Notes under the pieces: model-generated
Database searches by the model: none
Told to the model about the DNA's origin: nothing
Seen by the model: the letters and a program-made list of their open reading frames with translations, nothing else
Shown: one piece after another, positions 18,266 to 27,087 of the stretch
Numbering within the stretch: position 1 is the stretch's first letter
Layout: the number at the start of each line of letters is the position of its first letter
Program-made: the position numbers and the translations under genes
Assembly (NCBI GenBank): GCA_024279685.1
Contig: JAJRRI010000011.1
Span: 1 to 40,652, forward strand
DNA length: 40,652 nt
Origin: Verrucomicrobiota bacterium
GTDB taxonomy: Bacteria; Verrucomicrobiota; Kiritimatiellia; Kiritimatiellales; Pontiellaceae
Direction of reading: 5' to 3'

Positions 18266-19303
18266 ATGAAAAAAAAAGTGACGATCTATTCCTTAAGCAA
18301 GGACCTGGGCGTCAGCCCCGCTACGGTCAGCAAGGCCCTAAATAATTCCCCCGAACTAAATGCCGACACCATTGCGATGATTCGAAGGCGAGCTGAGGAA
18401 AGCGGATTTCGCCCCCGCCAGATGGCTTCGCGGGTACACAATATCTGTGCACTGATTCCAAGCGGCGGCCCGCAGCACAACGGCTTCTCCCCGTTTGCAA
18501 TGGACGTGATGCGCGGTATGATGGACTACCTTCAAGAAAACGGCCTTGAATTCTCCATGTACAGTGATACCGAAAAAAAGATGAACGACGGCCTCTTGCT
18601 CCGCCACCTTGGCCGCCGAAATATAAGCGGTGCAGTACTAATCAATCCGCTGAGCGAAGGAATTTTCTACGAGAATTTTAAAAAAAGTCATTTTCCGTAC
18701 ATCAATTTGTTCGGCGGCCCCGCCCAACCCGCTAAAAATTTGCTGATGCTCGACCACGTCGAAGTGGCCTTCCGCGCAGTAGACTACCTTATTCAGATTG
18801 GTCACCGTAAAATAGCCATTGTCATGACGCCCGCCACGACGACCACCGGAAAATCCCGCTTGGAAGGATACAAAAAAGCCCTGTCTCGAGCAGGCATTCC
18901 CATTGACCCAAGCTTGATATGGGGCACCAATAAAAATCAATATGGGCTGGAGGCCGGTTTTGATGCCATCATGGATTTGCGCAGGTCTAATCCGGAATTT
19001 ACGGCCGTGTTTTTAATGGGCGACCAAACCGCTATTGGGTCACTGCATGCCCTGCATCAGCTGGGGCTGTCGGTGCCCGGTCAAGTCTCTCTACTCACCT
19101 GCGACGATGCTCCCGAAATCCGATACCTGGACCCTCCGCTTACCGTCATGGATATTCCAAATCGGAAATTCGGCTATACGGCGGCCCAGCGGGTTCATCA
19201 GATGATTATTAATGATGATTCGACACAAGCTTCTCCAGCCCAAGAGCCATGGATGCGGGGCGAGTTGATTATCCGCGATTCAACCGCACCGCCTCGAAAA
19301 TAA
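18266..19303 (+). CDS. LacI/GalR-family transcriptional regulator
   Basis: The N-terminal helix-turn-helix is clear: VTIYSLSKDLGVSPATVSKA then LNNSPELNADTIAMIRRRAE, followed by the hinge and a periplasmic-binding-like sensor domain (ALIPSGG ... TAVFLMGDQTAIG ... SLLTCDD). Length is about 345 aa, normal for the family. The start is uncertain: ATG 18263 or 18266 puts the HTH at the usual N-terminus, while the longer frame from 18206 adds 20 residues; neither has a clear ribosome site. Such regulators usually repress sugar genes until a ligand binds. It is the only evident DNA-binding regulator in the window and sits divergent from a TTTCG-box gene, but the box lacks the usual LacI central CG, so a link is only a guess. 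Confidence 0.88.
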   Translation: MKKKVTIYSLSKDLGVSPATVSKALNNSPELNADTIAMIRRRAEESGFRPRQMASRVHNICALIPSGGPQHNGFSPFAMDVMRGMMDYLQENGLEFSMYSDTEKKMNDGLLLRHLGRRNISGAVLINPLSEGIFYENFKKSHFPYINLFGGPAQPAKNLLMLDHVEVAFRAVDYLIQIGHRKIAIVMTPATTTTGKSRLEGYKKALSRAGIPIDPSLIWGTNKNQYGLEAGFDAIMDLRRSNPEFTAVFLMGDQTAIGSLHALHQLGLSVPGQVSLLTCDDAPEIRYLDPPLTVMDIPNRKFGYTAAQRVHQMIINDDSTQASPAQEPWMRGELIIRDSTAPPRK

Positions 19304-19354
19304 ACTGCCGTGGGCACCCCTATCTCGCCGTCCCTCCTCTTTGTCGATTAAGCT

Positions 19355-19485
19355 AATTATACCCGATTAACTGGATTAGGATTGAATCACGCCGCAAAGC
19401 ACAATTTCCATAGGAAATAACGACTATTGGGAGTGATTCAAGCCGCCAAGAGCGCAAAGAAAAAATTCTTAGCGACGTTGCGTTT
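19355..19485. repeat. palindromic spacer repeat, 'cgccgcaaag' type
   Basis: It opens aattatacccgattaactgg, much like the element at 37135. It holds the perfect inverted pair TGAATCAC (19383-19390) and GTGATTCA (19433-19440), and a second partial arm, gcgcaaagaa against ttcttagcg. It is a member of the same loose group as the repeats at 785 and 37128. No coding sense is seen. Confidence 0.5.
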
Positions 19486-19516
19486 TGAGTGCCCCAGATT
19501 GAGCGGAAGCCCCCTA

Positions 19517-19712
19517 TTTTTTTTGACGGGACGAATAGGATCTACAGGATGCGGTTGAATAATCCGGTTCGATCACAGCCTAGTCCTTGCTGTTTTCTTT
19601 GAATATCTTACTTCGTGACTCGGTAGCTATTCTCTGCCAGAGCCTTGTTTTTTATACAATTAGCAAGATACCCATCCTGCTACGTTCTCTCCACCACAAA
19701 ATTCTACGTGGA
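19517..19712 (-). mobile_element. MITE-like repeat, copy 3 (inverted)
   Basis: Reverse-oriented relative to copies 1 and 2. It shares ttttgacggg...atctacaggatgcggttgaa, the internal attctctgccagagcc, and the end ctccaccacaaaattctacg, which matches the left flank of copy 1 (acgtagaattttgtggtgg). It is more diverged in the middle. Together the copies show the unit extends beyond the simple arms on the left side. Confidence 0.6.
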
Positions 19713-19930
19713 ATCTATAGTTAAGCGGAGTTTTAGCGAGAATCTCTGCCGCGTAGCAAGGAACGATTCTCAAGAGGAAAGTCCGCAAATAACGGTGGGT
19801 CTAGTCGGAATAGCCGCAGGCTTATCGGCTCGGCCATATGCCATCTTTTCCCGTCAGACTCCCGATCTTAAATCCCGACTAAAGGCGGATTCACGCCGCT
19901 TATAGTTCGATCCGTGCCTAGCTACATCGA
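19713..19930. other. unassigned stretch with several short stems
   Basis: This is the rest of the 765-bp gap before the first GH5-like gene. An 86-codon frame spans the repeat edge (19645-19905) but has no domain and overlaps repeat DNA, so I do not call it. Short perfect inverted pairs occur: GAGAATC/GATTCTC (19738-19744/19765-19771) and TAGTCGG/CCGACTA (19802-19808/19875-19881). A structured RNA or another repeat is possible; nothing proves either. Confidence 0.25.
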
Positions 19931-19954
19931 AAAATAACGAAATAAAACTTTACG

Positions 19955-19969
19955 TTTCGGAATATTTCG
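19955..19969 (+). promoter_or_regulatory. TTTCG-box site E (GH5 cluster)
   Basis: The sequence is TTTCGGAATATTTCG, preceded by TTTACG as in sites B and F. It lies 100 bp before the first GH5-like gene and has two clean TTTCG units 10 bp apart. Confidence 0.6.
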
Positions 19970-20068
19970 ATAGAAAGGAAGGGTAACTCATGGAAACAGG
20001 TTGCATCGATGAGGAGTGGGGACTGTGTCGATCAGTTTGTAAAAATAATAAAATAGGAAATAAGAATC

Positions 20069-22030
20069 ATGATTCATACATACAAAACGAAGGGGCTCCA
20101 CGCTAACATGCGCTTAACCGCTATTTTTTTACTGGGGGTAAGTACTCTTTTCAATCCGTCGGTTGTGCGAGCGGCTCCACCCGAGTTGCCGTCACCCATG
20201 CGCGGCGTGACGGTAGGGATGCCGGGGCTGACCGCAGAGCTTTTTACCTTGTTGGAGGAAACCGAAGTGAATGTGATCCGAGTCGGTATCGCTTCAGACC
20301 AAAACACCAATAACCCGCCTACCGCAATGGATCCCCTGAAAACCTATGAAACGAACTTGGCCTACTTGGATGCCGCCTTACCGATGGCTGAAGCGGCCGA
20401 TATTAAAATAATTTTGACGGCAGCCAATATCTACGGGCGCAGTTTGGATTTTTTCTGGACCGACCCAGATGATAGTGCGGGATTCAGAGACCATTTGGCC
20501 GATTTGTGGGGTGCAATAGCGACTCGCTATCTGGATGATCCATCCATTGTTGCGTTTGATGTTTTAAATGAACCGAATTTTCCAGCGGGGCAATCCGCAC
20601 TATGGTACGACGAGATGCTACCGCAGTCGATTACGGCGATTCGTAATGTAGATACCAACATCTGGCTGGTGGTTGAGCCGGGGCCGTGGGGGCTTGCTGG
20701 TGGGTTCTCAACGATGCAGCTGGTTAATGATCCCCATGTGATTTACAGTTTTCATCATTATGCCCCGCACAGCTATACCCATCAGGACATCGGGGCATAC
20801 GCTGGTTACGAGGCGGTTTATCCGGGAACCAATAAAAACTTTCTTAACGGCCCCCTGTCGTACTGGGGAAAAGAGCAGCTTCGGGAGGAGATGCAGCCGG
20901 CCATTGATTTTGCACAAACCCATAATGTTCGCATGTATGTGGGGGAATTTGGGGTACTTCGCTGGGCCGAAGGGGGGGCTGCTTGGCTGGAAGACAGTAT
21001 CTCCATATTTGAGGAAGAAGGGTGGGACTGGACCTTTCATTCACTGGCCACCTGGAATGGGTGGAATGCAACCTACCCCTCTAACGCTCCAGCATCACTG
21101 GTGCCGGATGGGGGCTATCGAGGGGATCGGTGGGATGTGCTGATGAATTATTGGAACAGTGATTCCGTAGCTCCTCCTTTTCCCCTCCTTCTCGCCGGAT
21201 GGGAGCGCGGCAATCAACTGGCGGCTCCGACTCAAACTCTGGCTGGTTTTGACGGGAGTTCCTCTTGGGAGGTAAGTGAAGGCACGCCTTGGGCTACGGA
21301 ATGGGATCGCTGGGATAACGACACCACATTTGGAACCTTGATCGGCGGCGCTCAACTGTCTCAGGGAGCCTACCGCTTGGACCAAGGGCTCAGAACGAGT
21401 GCATCGCTCAGCTTTAGTGTAACGAATAATAGCCTTGTAGATTATGATCTAAGCCATTTGAGCTTTGATATTTGGCGCCCCAATAACGCCTCCGATACGT
21501 ACATGGTTAGTGCGGTGGGCGGGGATATTTCGCTCTCCAATAACTTTGCAATGGGCAACACGACTGGGGTGGGAGGCGTCCTCCCTGAAGTTGGAGGATC
21601 TGATTATGAAGATTTTGACATTTCTTTGGCGGTCTTGGCGGATCGAACGCTAGCGCCCGGAGAAAGTGCCACTTTTCAAATTACATTTACGGACACGACT
21701 CCGGCAACCTCTGCAAAATTTTATGTGGATAACGTAGCGATTATTGGGACGCCTTCTCCGGTCGCTTTAATCATAAATATAATCAGCTTGAAACCCTTTT
21801 CAAGCCAGGTGATGAAACTGGTGATCCATACCACAGACCCCTCGGTATCCTATCTTAAAACGAAAACCGACCTGCTGGGAACATGGGCTAACGTAGGGCA
21901 TTCTATGGACGGGAGCGCGCCCTTTATTGAAACGAATTTGAGCTACTCCACCACATCGGGAACCAATGTGGAGATCTATGTGGAAACCACCAACGCCCCC
22001 GCGCAGTTTTTCGGGGTCGGCTCTCAGTAA
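20069..22030 (+). CDS. exported GH5-like glycoside hydrolase with C-terminal beta domains
   Basis: A 653-aa protein. A leader follows a short basic extension (hydrophobic core about 15-33, cleavage near VRA-A). The catalytic TIM barrel (about 45-365) has the acid/base E168 in DVLNEPNF and the nucleophile E293 in VGEFGV, plus YSFHHYAPHSYTHQ, as in GH5 cellulase-type enzymes. Residues 375-570 form a beta-sandwich module; the last 75 residues resemble the C-terminal domain of the protein at 23368. The start could instead be ATG 20108 (MRLTAIFLL), which gives a tidier signal peptide; both ribosome sites are weak. It is followed by a near-duplicate gene. The substrate could be a beta-glucan or beta-mannan; sequence alone does not decide. 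Confidence 0.85.
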   Translation: MIHTYKTKGLHANMRLTAIFLLGVSTLFNPSVVRAAPPELPSPMRGVTVGMPGLTAELFTLLEETEVNVIRVGIASDQNTNNPPTAMDPLKTYETNLAYLDAALPMAEAADIKIILTAANIYGRSLDFFWTDPDDSAGFRDHLADLWGAIATRYLDDPSIVAFDVLNEPNFPAGQSALWYDEMLPQSITAIRNVDTNIWLVVEPGPWGLAGGFSTMQLVNDPHVIYSFHHYAPHSYTHQDIGAYAGYEAVYPGTNKNFLNGPLSYWGKEQLREEMQPAIDFAQTHNVRMYVGEFGVLRWAEGGAAWLEDSISIFEEEGWDWTFHSLATWNGWNATYPSNAPASLVPDGGYRGDRWDVLMNYWNSDSVAPPFPLLLAGWERGNQLAAPTQTLAGFDGSSSWEVSEGTPWATEWDRWDNDTTFGTLIGGAQLSQGAYRLDQGLRTSASLSFSVTNNSLVDYDLSHLSFDIWRPNNASDTYMVSAVGGDISLSNNFAMGNTTGVGGVLPEVGGSDYEDFDISLAVLADRTLAPGESATFQITFTDTTPATSAKFYVDNVAIIGTPSPVALIINIISLKPFSSQVMKLVIHTTDPSVSYLKTKTDLLGTWANVGHSMDGSAPFIETNLSYSTTSGTNVEIYVETTNAPAQFFGVGSQ

Positions 22031-22041
22031 GGGTGGGATAG

Positions 22042-22068
22042 AGCCGGTTTTTACCAAAAAAACCGGCT
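22042..22068. terminator. hairpin between the two GH5-like genes
   Basis: agccggttttt pairs with aaaaaccggct around a short accaa-type loop, a strong symmetric stem. There is no T run after it, so it may stabilise or partly attenuate the transcript instead of ending it. Confidence 0.45.
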
Positions 22069-22135
22069 TCTAAAAGGGAGTAAGAATACAAAATGTTATG
22101 CGACAAAGTTATACCGAACAAAAAAAGGTAAAAGA

Positions 22136-23287
22136 ATGAATTTACTGGAGCGAATAGGGTGTCTTTTAATTCTAAATGGGGTGCTTTTTTCTGGAACAAC
22201 CCTCGGAGCAACCGCCGTTTTTTTACCCGCTGCTCATGAGCGGAATGCGGCGTTGGAACTTCCAGATCAGATGCGCGGAATCAATACAAAGCTCTCTGCG
22301 CTGACGGCGGATTTATTTGCCTTACTTAAAGAGACCGACGTGAACGTGATCCGCATTAATTTTGATCGAGATGTGCGAACGGGCGGCGTGACTCCGACCC
22401 CTCAAGATCCCTTAGCACCGTATGAGAAGAGTTTACGTGTGTTAGACGAGGCGCTGCCTACACTCAAAGAAATGAAGATTAATTTGATCGTCTCGGCAGG
22501 AAATATTTACGGACGCGATCTGGATGTAATGTGGAAAAATACCGATCGTGCCGATGCCGTACATCAGCATCTGGCGGAGTTTTGGCACGCGTTTTCGATT
22601 CGGTATAAAAACAGTGATGTGATTGTCGCGTATGATATTCTGAATGAACCGAACTATCCAACCGGTCAGGACGCGGTTTGGTATGAAAAGATGCTACCGA
22701 ACTCTATTGAAGCCATTCGCAGTATAAATACCAACATCTGGCTGGTGATTGAGCCCGGACCGTGGGGGCTTCCGAGTGGGTTCGAAAGGATGCCTCTGAT
22801 TGATGATCCCTACGTGATTTACAGCTTTCATCATTATGCCCCGCACAGCTACACCCACCAGGGCATCCTGGCCTACGCCGATTACGAGGCGGTTTATCCC
22901 GGAACCAATAAAATGTTTAAGTCCAGCCCATCCTCTCATTGGGGCAAAGAGGAACTTCGGGAAAGTATGCAGCCAGCCATTGATTTTGCACAAATCCATA
23001 AGGTCCGCATGTTCGTGGGGGAATTTAGTCCGATTCGCTGGGCCGATGGAGGGGCTGTCTGGCTGGAAGACAGTATCGATCTATTTGAAGAACAGGGATG
23101 GGACTGGTGCTTTCACTCGATCGGCGGCTGGAATGGGTGGAACCCTACGTATGGAGTAGATGCCGCGCTTGACTCGAAAATGAGTGATGGTGGGGATCGC
23201 ACCGATCGGTGGCAGGTTTTAGCTGAGAAGTGGAGTTTAAATCGGGATGAACCGAAGACTGAAGCCGGTTCATCAAGGAGTAAATAA
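22136..23287 (+). CDS. exported GH5-like glycoside hydrolase (second copy, barrel only)
   Basis: A 383-aa paralogue of the preceding gene, alike at DNA level over long stretches (for example around 22810-22915 against 20740-20845), so a tandem duplication. It has a signal peptide (hydrophobic 8-25) and one barrel with acid/base E171 in DILNEPNY and nucleophile E296 in VGEFSP; YSFHHYAPHSYTHQ is kept. It lacks the 280-residue C-terminal beta modules of copy 1. An AAGG site precedes the start. The pair may differ in attachment or substrate targeting, with the same chemistry; this is inferred from the domain difference. Confidence 0.85.
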   Translation: MNLLERIGCLLILNGVLFSGTTLGATAVFLPAAHERNAALELPDQMRGINTKLSALTADLFALLKETDVNVIRINFDRDVRTGGVTPTPQDPLAPYEKSLRVLDEALPTLKEMKINLIVSAGNIYGRDLDVMWKNTDRADAVHQHLAEFWHAFSIRYKNSDVIVAYDILNEPNYPTGQDAVWYEKMLPNSIEAIRSINTNIWLVIEPGPWGLPSGFERMPLIDDPYVIYSFHHYAPHSYTHQGILAYADYEAVYPGTNKMFKSSPSSHWGKEELRESMQPAIDFAQIHKVRMFVGEFSPIRWADGGAVWLEDSIDLFEEQGWDWCFHSIGGWNGWNPTYGVDAALDSKMSDGGDRTDRWQVLAEKWSLNRDEPKTEAGSSRSK

Positions 23288-23367
23288 CGCATTTTTTAGC
23301 ATAAAGAAATAGGGTTCGCGATGGGCGCGGATACCTTATTTATATGAGGACAACAGGGAGAGTACGG

Positions 23368-25080
23368 ATGAAAATGAAATACTTAACACTACTATGTATC
23401 GCTAGCCTAACGGCGGCGACTCAGGCCGCGCTGGTAGGCTTCTGGGACTTCGAGGGGGGCTCGGCCACCACGTTGACGGACCAATCAGGGAATGGAAACG
23501 ATGCCACCGTAAACGCCGGCGGCACCTTGCAGTATTCAGTGGATACCCCGCTTTCTTCAGGGTCGAGCCTGGTGCTGGATGGAACACCCAACACGGCGGC
23601 GGAAGCACCCAGTTCAGCTTCTCTGTCGATTTCTGGAGACTTGACCCTGGTGGCCTGGGTTAAATTAGATACCGCGGAGACCAACGCCGCAACCTACCAA
23701 GTCCTAAGCAAGAGCGCTCCTGAATATCGCTGGAATATAACAAATGTGAACCCCACCAATGGAAACTTTAACCAAACGGCGACGATTGCATTAGATACCG
23801 ATCTTAAGTTTACCGCTGGAAATGTACGATCGAATTGGTTTCATATTGCGATGGTCTACGATGAAGCCGCTCAAACCAAAACGTATTATCGAAACGGTTC
23901 AGTAACCGGGATTCCATCGGTTTCCACCAATGCGTTGGTGGGTTCGACCAATACCCTCTATATCGGGGCAATCAGCACCAACGAATCGTTTGCAATTTTC
24001 GACGTGTTTAATGGCCTGATGGACGATGTGGCCGTTTTTGACAACGCCTTGGATGGAGGGCAGATCACCAGCCTAGCCAATGGGTCAAAAACACCGGTGA
24101 ATGTCCTAATTCCGGATGCGATTGAACCTACCTATGAAAACCTAGTAGGCTACTGGGATTTCGAAGATGCTTCGAGTACCCTTTTACACGACCAATCGGG
24201 TCGTGGAAATCAGGCCGTAGCGCCGCTCGGAGGAATGTTAACCTATTCGAACAACACGCCCTTCGGGACCGGCTCAAGCCTCGCGCTTGACGGAACGGAT
24301 GGCTGGGCTGTAGCCGCGAATTCGGACTCTTTAGCGGTAACGGGGAGTCTTTCAATGGTTGCCTGGGTTCTTGTGGATTTGGACGTGATCGGAAATACTC
24401 AGATTCTGTCCAAGCACCATAATGCCTATCGCTGGCGGATATTTGCTCAAAATGTGGTTAACGGATCTATTCAGCAGCGGGCATGGATCGCTGGGAGGCG
24501 TGATGATCAACATACGTTGGGTGCGGAGACTTGGATTCATCTGGCCGTGGTGTACGATGCAGCCGCGGAAACCAAGACATTTTATGGAAACGGAATCGCC
24601 CTTAACACGCCAGTTTCCTCTACGAATGTACTCGTGGCGCAGACTCATAATCTCACCATAGGAGCCTTTGGTGAGAGTGGGCTGGAGGTTTTCGACGGGC
24701 TGATGGACGATCTGGCGATCTACAGCACCGCATTGAGTGCTGCACAGATTCTCAGTCTGGCTGATGGAACGGAAACGCCCACCAGCATCGTACCTCTCAT
24801 TCTCCTCGATATCGTTGAACCCACGATTATCGGAGTGACTGCTGTGGCGAGCGGAGTCGTCGAAAGGACGATCGATGCCCCGAGCGAGGCCTCGCGCTAT
24901 AATCCGGAAAGTCGCGATAGTCTAAACGGCGGAGCATGGGCACCAGTTCCCCACTCGGATAATTCCAGCGGCCCGTTTGTGGTCAGTAATCTGAGCTATT
25001 CCACGGCCGCAGGCACCAACGAAATAATTTATATCGAAGCCACGAATGCGGCGGCCTTCTTTCAAATTATTGGCGAGTAA
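23368..25080 (+). CDS. secreted protein with two LamG domains
   Basis: A 570-aa protein: signal peptide 1-20 (ends TQA-A), LamG 1 about 21-245 (ALVGFWDFEG ... FNGLMDDVAVFD), LamG 2 about 258-485 (LVGYWDFEDA ... FDGLMDDLAIYS), then an 80-residue beta C-terminus ending FFQIIGE. LamG 1 is close to the PEP-CTERM protein at 4407, but here the PEP tail is replaced by the FF-ending domain also seen, more diverged, on the first GH5 protein. ATG 23368 (MKMKYL) with GGGAG upstream is preferred over the in-frame ATG 23344. It lies 80 bp after the GH5 pair and is probably in the same transcript, closed by the terminator at 25117. A likely glycan-binding surface protein. Confidence 0.82.
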   Translation: MKMKYLTLLCIASLTAATQAALVGFWDFEGGSATTLTDQSGNGNDATVNAGGTLQYSVDTPLSSGSSLVLDGTPNTAAEAPSSASLSISGDLTLVAWVKLDTAETNAATYQVLSKSAPEYRWNITNVNPTNGNFNQTATIALDTDLKFTAGNVRSNWFHIAMVYDEAAQTKTYYRNGSVTGIPSVSTNALVGSTNTLYIGAISTNESFAIFDVFNGLMDDVAVFDNALDGGQITSLANGSKTPVNVLIPDAIEPTYENLVGYWDFEDASSTLLHDQSGRGNQAVAPLGGMLTYSNNTPFGTGSSLALDGTDGWAVAANSDSLAVTGSLSMVAWVLVDLDVIGNTQILSKHHNAYRWRIFAQNVVNGSIQQRAWIAGRRDDQHTLGAETWIHLAVVYDAAAETKTFYGNGIALNTPVSSTNVLVAQTHNLTIGAFGESGLEVFDGLMDDLAIYSTALSAAQILSLADGTETPTSIVPLILLDIVEPTIIGVTAVASGVVERTIDAPSEASRYNPESRDSLNGGAWAPVPHSDNSSGPFVVSNLSYSTAAGTNEIIYIEATNAAAFFQIIGE

Positions 25081-25513
25081 CAACGTTCGCTTAGATTCGT
25101 TCGAAGGAACGCGATAAAAAAGGGGGGCGGTTTTCGCCCTCCTTTTTTTATTGTTTCGCAGGGACTTACGTATCCAAGATTCAATCCTTTAGCTAGCGTT
25201 CAACCCTGAGATGAGATCGTCGTCTTCAATTAACCAAGGAGTCGATCATGTTTTACATGAACCCAAATTTAAAGGGGGTGCTACCGGGTTGATCCGGTGG
25301 ATTTGTGAGAGTCGTTTCAACGGTCCCCAGCCGCTATCCGAATGCTTGCTCGAAGACCTTCTTGTCGAAGAAGTCGTGATCCATCCTGACGAATATCTAC
25401 GGAATAGTATTCCTCGCACTTCAAACTCCTCACCATGGAAATTTATCCGTGATGAAGGGTGAAATTTCGGACGCATACTGTGAGACGTAATATCGATTCG
25501 CTTATGAAGGATA
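25081..25513. other. gap between converging transcription units
   Basis: Apart from the terminator at 25117-25150 I see no supported gene. Frames on both strands (25211-25462 plus; 25246-25722 minus) have low-complexity or motif-free translations and no ribosome sites. The stretch could be decayed coding DNA, but I cannot name a parent family. Confidence 0.3.
25117..25150 (+). terminator. rho-independent terminator ending the GH5/LamG unit
   Basis: AAGGGGGGCG pairs with CGCCCTCCTT around GTTTT, followed by seven T. The A run before the stem allows it to work, more weakly, in the other direction too. Confidence 0.88.
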
Positions 25514-27031
25514 TTATCTGTTGGCAGGAAGCCAGTCGTCGGTGCGGAAAGGGGAGGCAGGAAAGCCTTCCCGATTGAAGAGGTTGCATTTATCAGGGTT
25601 GGAAGCCCAGGCATAGCGCACGGCCACGGGATGGGGGACTTCGAGGGATTCGACCACCACGGTGTTGCCTTTAATGGTGGCTTGTGCAAACACAAAACGT
25701 TGATCCTTTCCGGCAATGGCAAAGGTTTTCAAGGAGTCACCTTGGGCGACCAGCCCCGAGCCGACATCATCGAATCGGATTATAATTTTCCGCCCCTGCT
25801 TTTCCATGGAACGATAGAGCGGGCCGCCGGGAACGTTGTTTTTTTGATAGGTTTTCGCCAGAGCCAGTCGGGCGAGTCGATAGCCAACATCCTGTTTATT
25901 TTTGGGACGAATATCATCGGCTTCGCCAATATCGATGGCTACGGAAACCCCAGTCTGGGGAACCGTTTTTGAAAACTGCAAAAATGCTTCTCGCAGAAAA
26001 ACCCAGGGGCTATTTTCCACCGGTTTTTTCTGTGGGGTTCTGAAATTGGGTAGTTGTACGGCATAGAATGGGAAGTTGACGCCCCATTCCTGACGCCATT
26101 GAATGACCATATTTTCGAGTAAATCCCGGTAGAGCAGGGCTTTTCCCATGGAACGCGCATCATGTTCTCCCTGATACCAGATGGCGCCGCGAATCCCATA
26201 GGGTGCCAAGGGGTGGATCATCGAATTGTATAGGTGTCCAGCATAGTTCCGATAGCGAATGGGTTTGGAGCCGATTTCCTGTTCTTGCCAGCCTTCCGTC
26301 TCCCGCTTGAATCGGTCACTTTCAGCACCCGCGTCGAGCGTCTCTACGCATTCGCTGGCGAGAACGCCGTATTGAGCGATGGATGGAAAGGATTCGAAGG
26401 ACGATGCCGGCCCCCAAGCCTCTACGCTGGAGCTTCCCCACGCAGATACAATTAAACCCACCGGAATACGAAGCTCTTTTTGCAATTCGCGGCCAAAGAA
26501 ATAAGCTACGGCAGAAAACCTCGGGGCGTTATTCGGATTACACTCCTCCCACGTTCCGGAAACATCCTGTTGCCGCTGGTTGCTCGCTAAGGTTTTTACT
26601 TTGAAGAGATGGATGAGGGGGTAGCTGGCGGCGGCGATTTCCTCGTCGGAATTCACCGTGGCTCGCAGCCCGGCCTGCATGTTTGATTGGCCGGAGCAAA
26701 GCCAGACTTCTCCCACCAAAACACCTTTGATCGTTAACGTTTCCTTCGGAGTGGAGATGGACAGCGTTCGCGGAGCACTTGAAGCCTTCATCTTTGCGAG
26801 GCGTACCTTGAAACGCCCCGTCGGATCTGCGGTTGTGGTTGCCTTACTCCCGCCAAAAGAAAGGGTCACCGTTTCACCCGGATCCGCCCATCCCCAAACG
26901 GGAATCGGCTGCTTCTGTTGCAATACCATTCCGTCCGAAAAAAGCGCAGGGAGTTTCAGCTCCGCACCACATGAAAGAAGTAAGCTACTTCCAATACAGC
27001 CGATGATCCATTTATTCATTGTATTTCTCAT
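25514..27031 (-). CDS. sialate O-acetylesterase-like SGNH esterase (lipoprotein)
   Basis: A 505-aa SGNH-type esterase. Block I is GEVWLCSGQSNMQA, with the nucleophile Ser at about 116; the later GAIWYQGEHDA block supplies oxyanion residues. An N-terminal beta domain (LPALFSDGMVLQQ ... IPVWGWADPG) is typical of the sialate O-acetylesterase family. The leader ends LLLSC at residue 21, a plausible lipobox, so it is probably lipid-anchored. GAGG precedes the start. It is the last gene of a minus-strand set, 56 bp after the 1371-aa protein. It likely removes acetyl esters from sialic acid or other acetylated sugars so glycosidases can act; acetyl-xylan or algal glycan is an alternative target. Confidence 0.87.
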   Translation of the reverse strand: MRNTMNKWIIGCIGSSLLLSCGAELKLPALFSDGMVLQQKQPIPVWGWADPGETVTLSFGGSKATTTADPTGRFKVRLAKMKASSAPRTLSISTPKETLTIKGVLVGEVWLCSGQSNMQAGLRATVNSDEEIAAASYPLIHLFKVKTLASNQRQQDVSGTWEECNPNNAPRFSAVAYFFGRELQKELRIPVGLIVSAWGSSSVEAWGPASSFESFPSIAQYGVLASECVETLDAGAESDRFKRETEGWQEQEIGSKPIRYRNYAGHLYNSMIHPLAPYGIRGAIWYQGEHDARSMGKALLYRDLLENMVIQWRQEWGVNFPFYAVQLPNFRTPQKKPVENSPWVFLREAFLQFSKTVPQTGVSVAIDIGEADDIRPKNKQDVGYRLARLALAKTYQKNNVPGGPLYRSMEKQGRKIIIRFDDVGSGLVAQGDSLKTFAIAGKDQRFVFAQATIKGNTVVVESLEVPHPVAVRYAWASNPDKCNLFNREGFPASPFRTDDWLPANR

Positions 27032-27087
27032 AGATTCAAGTCCTCAGTATAATGTTGTTTTTTCTCGATTTATCATCGGAACTAAAA

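Noticed and set aside
17957-19303. TTTCG box as the operator of the LacI-type regulator
   Set aside because: LacI operators normally centre on CG with flanking symmetry; this box centres on AT or reads as direct repeats, so I do not assign it.
19645-19905. 86-codon frame in the 19.7-kb gap
   Set aside because: It starts inside the MITE-like repeat and has no recognisable domain or ribosome site.
25211-25722. Frames on both strands in the gap at 25.2-25.7 kb
   Set aside because: They contradict each other, have low-complexity translations, and one overlaps the esterase gene; no family could be named.
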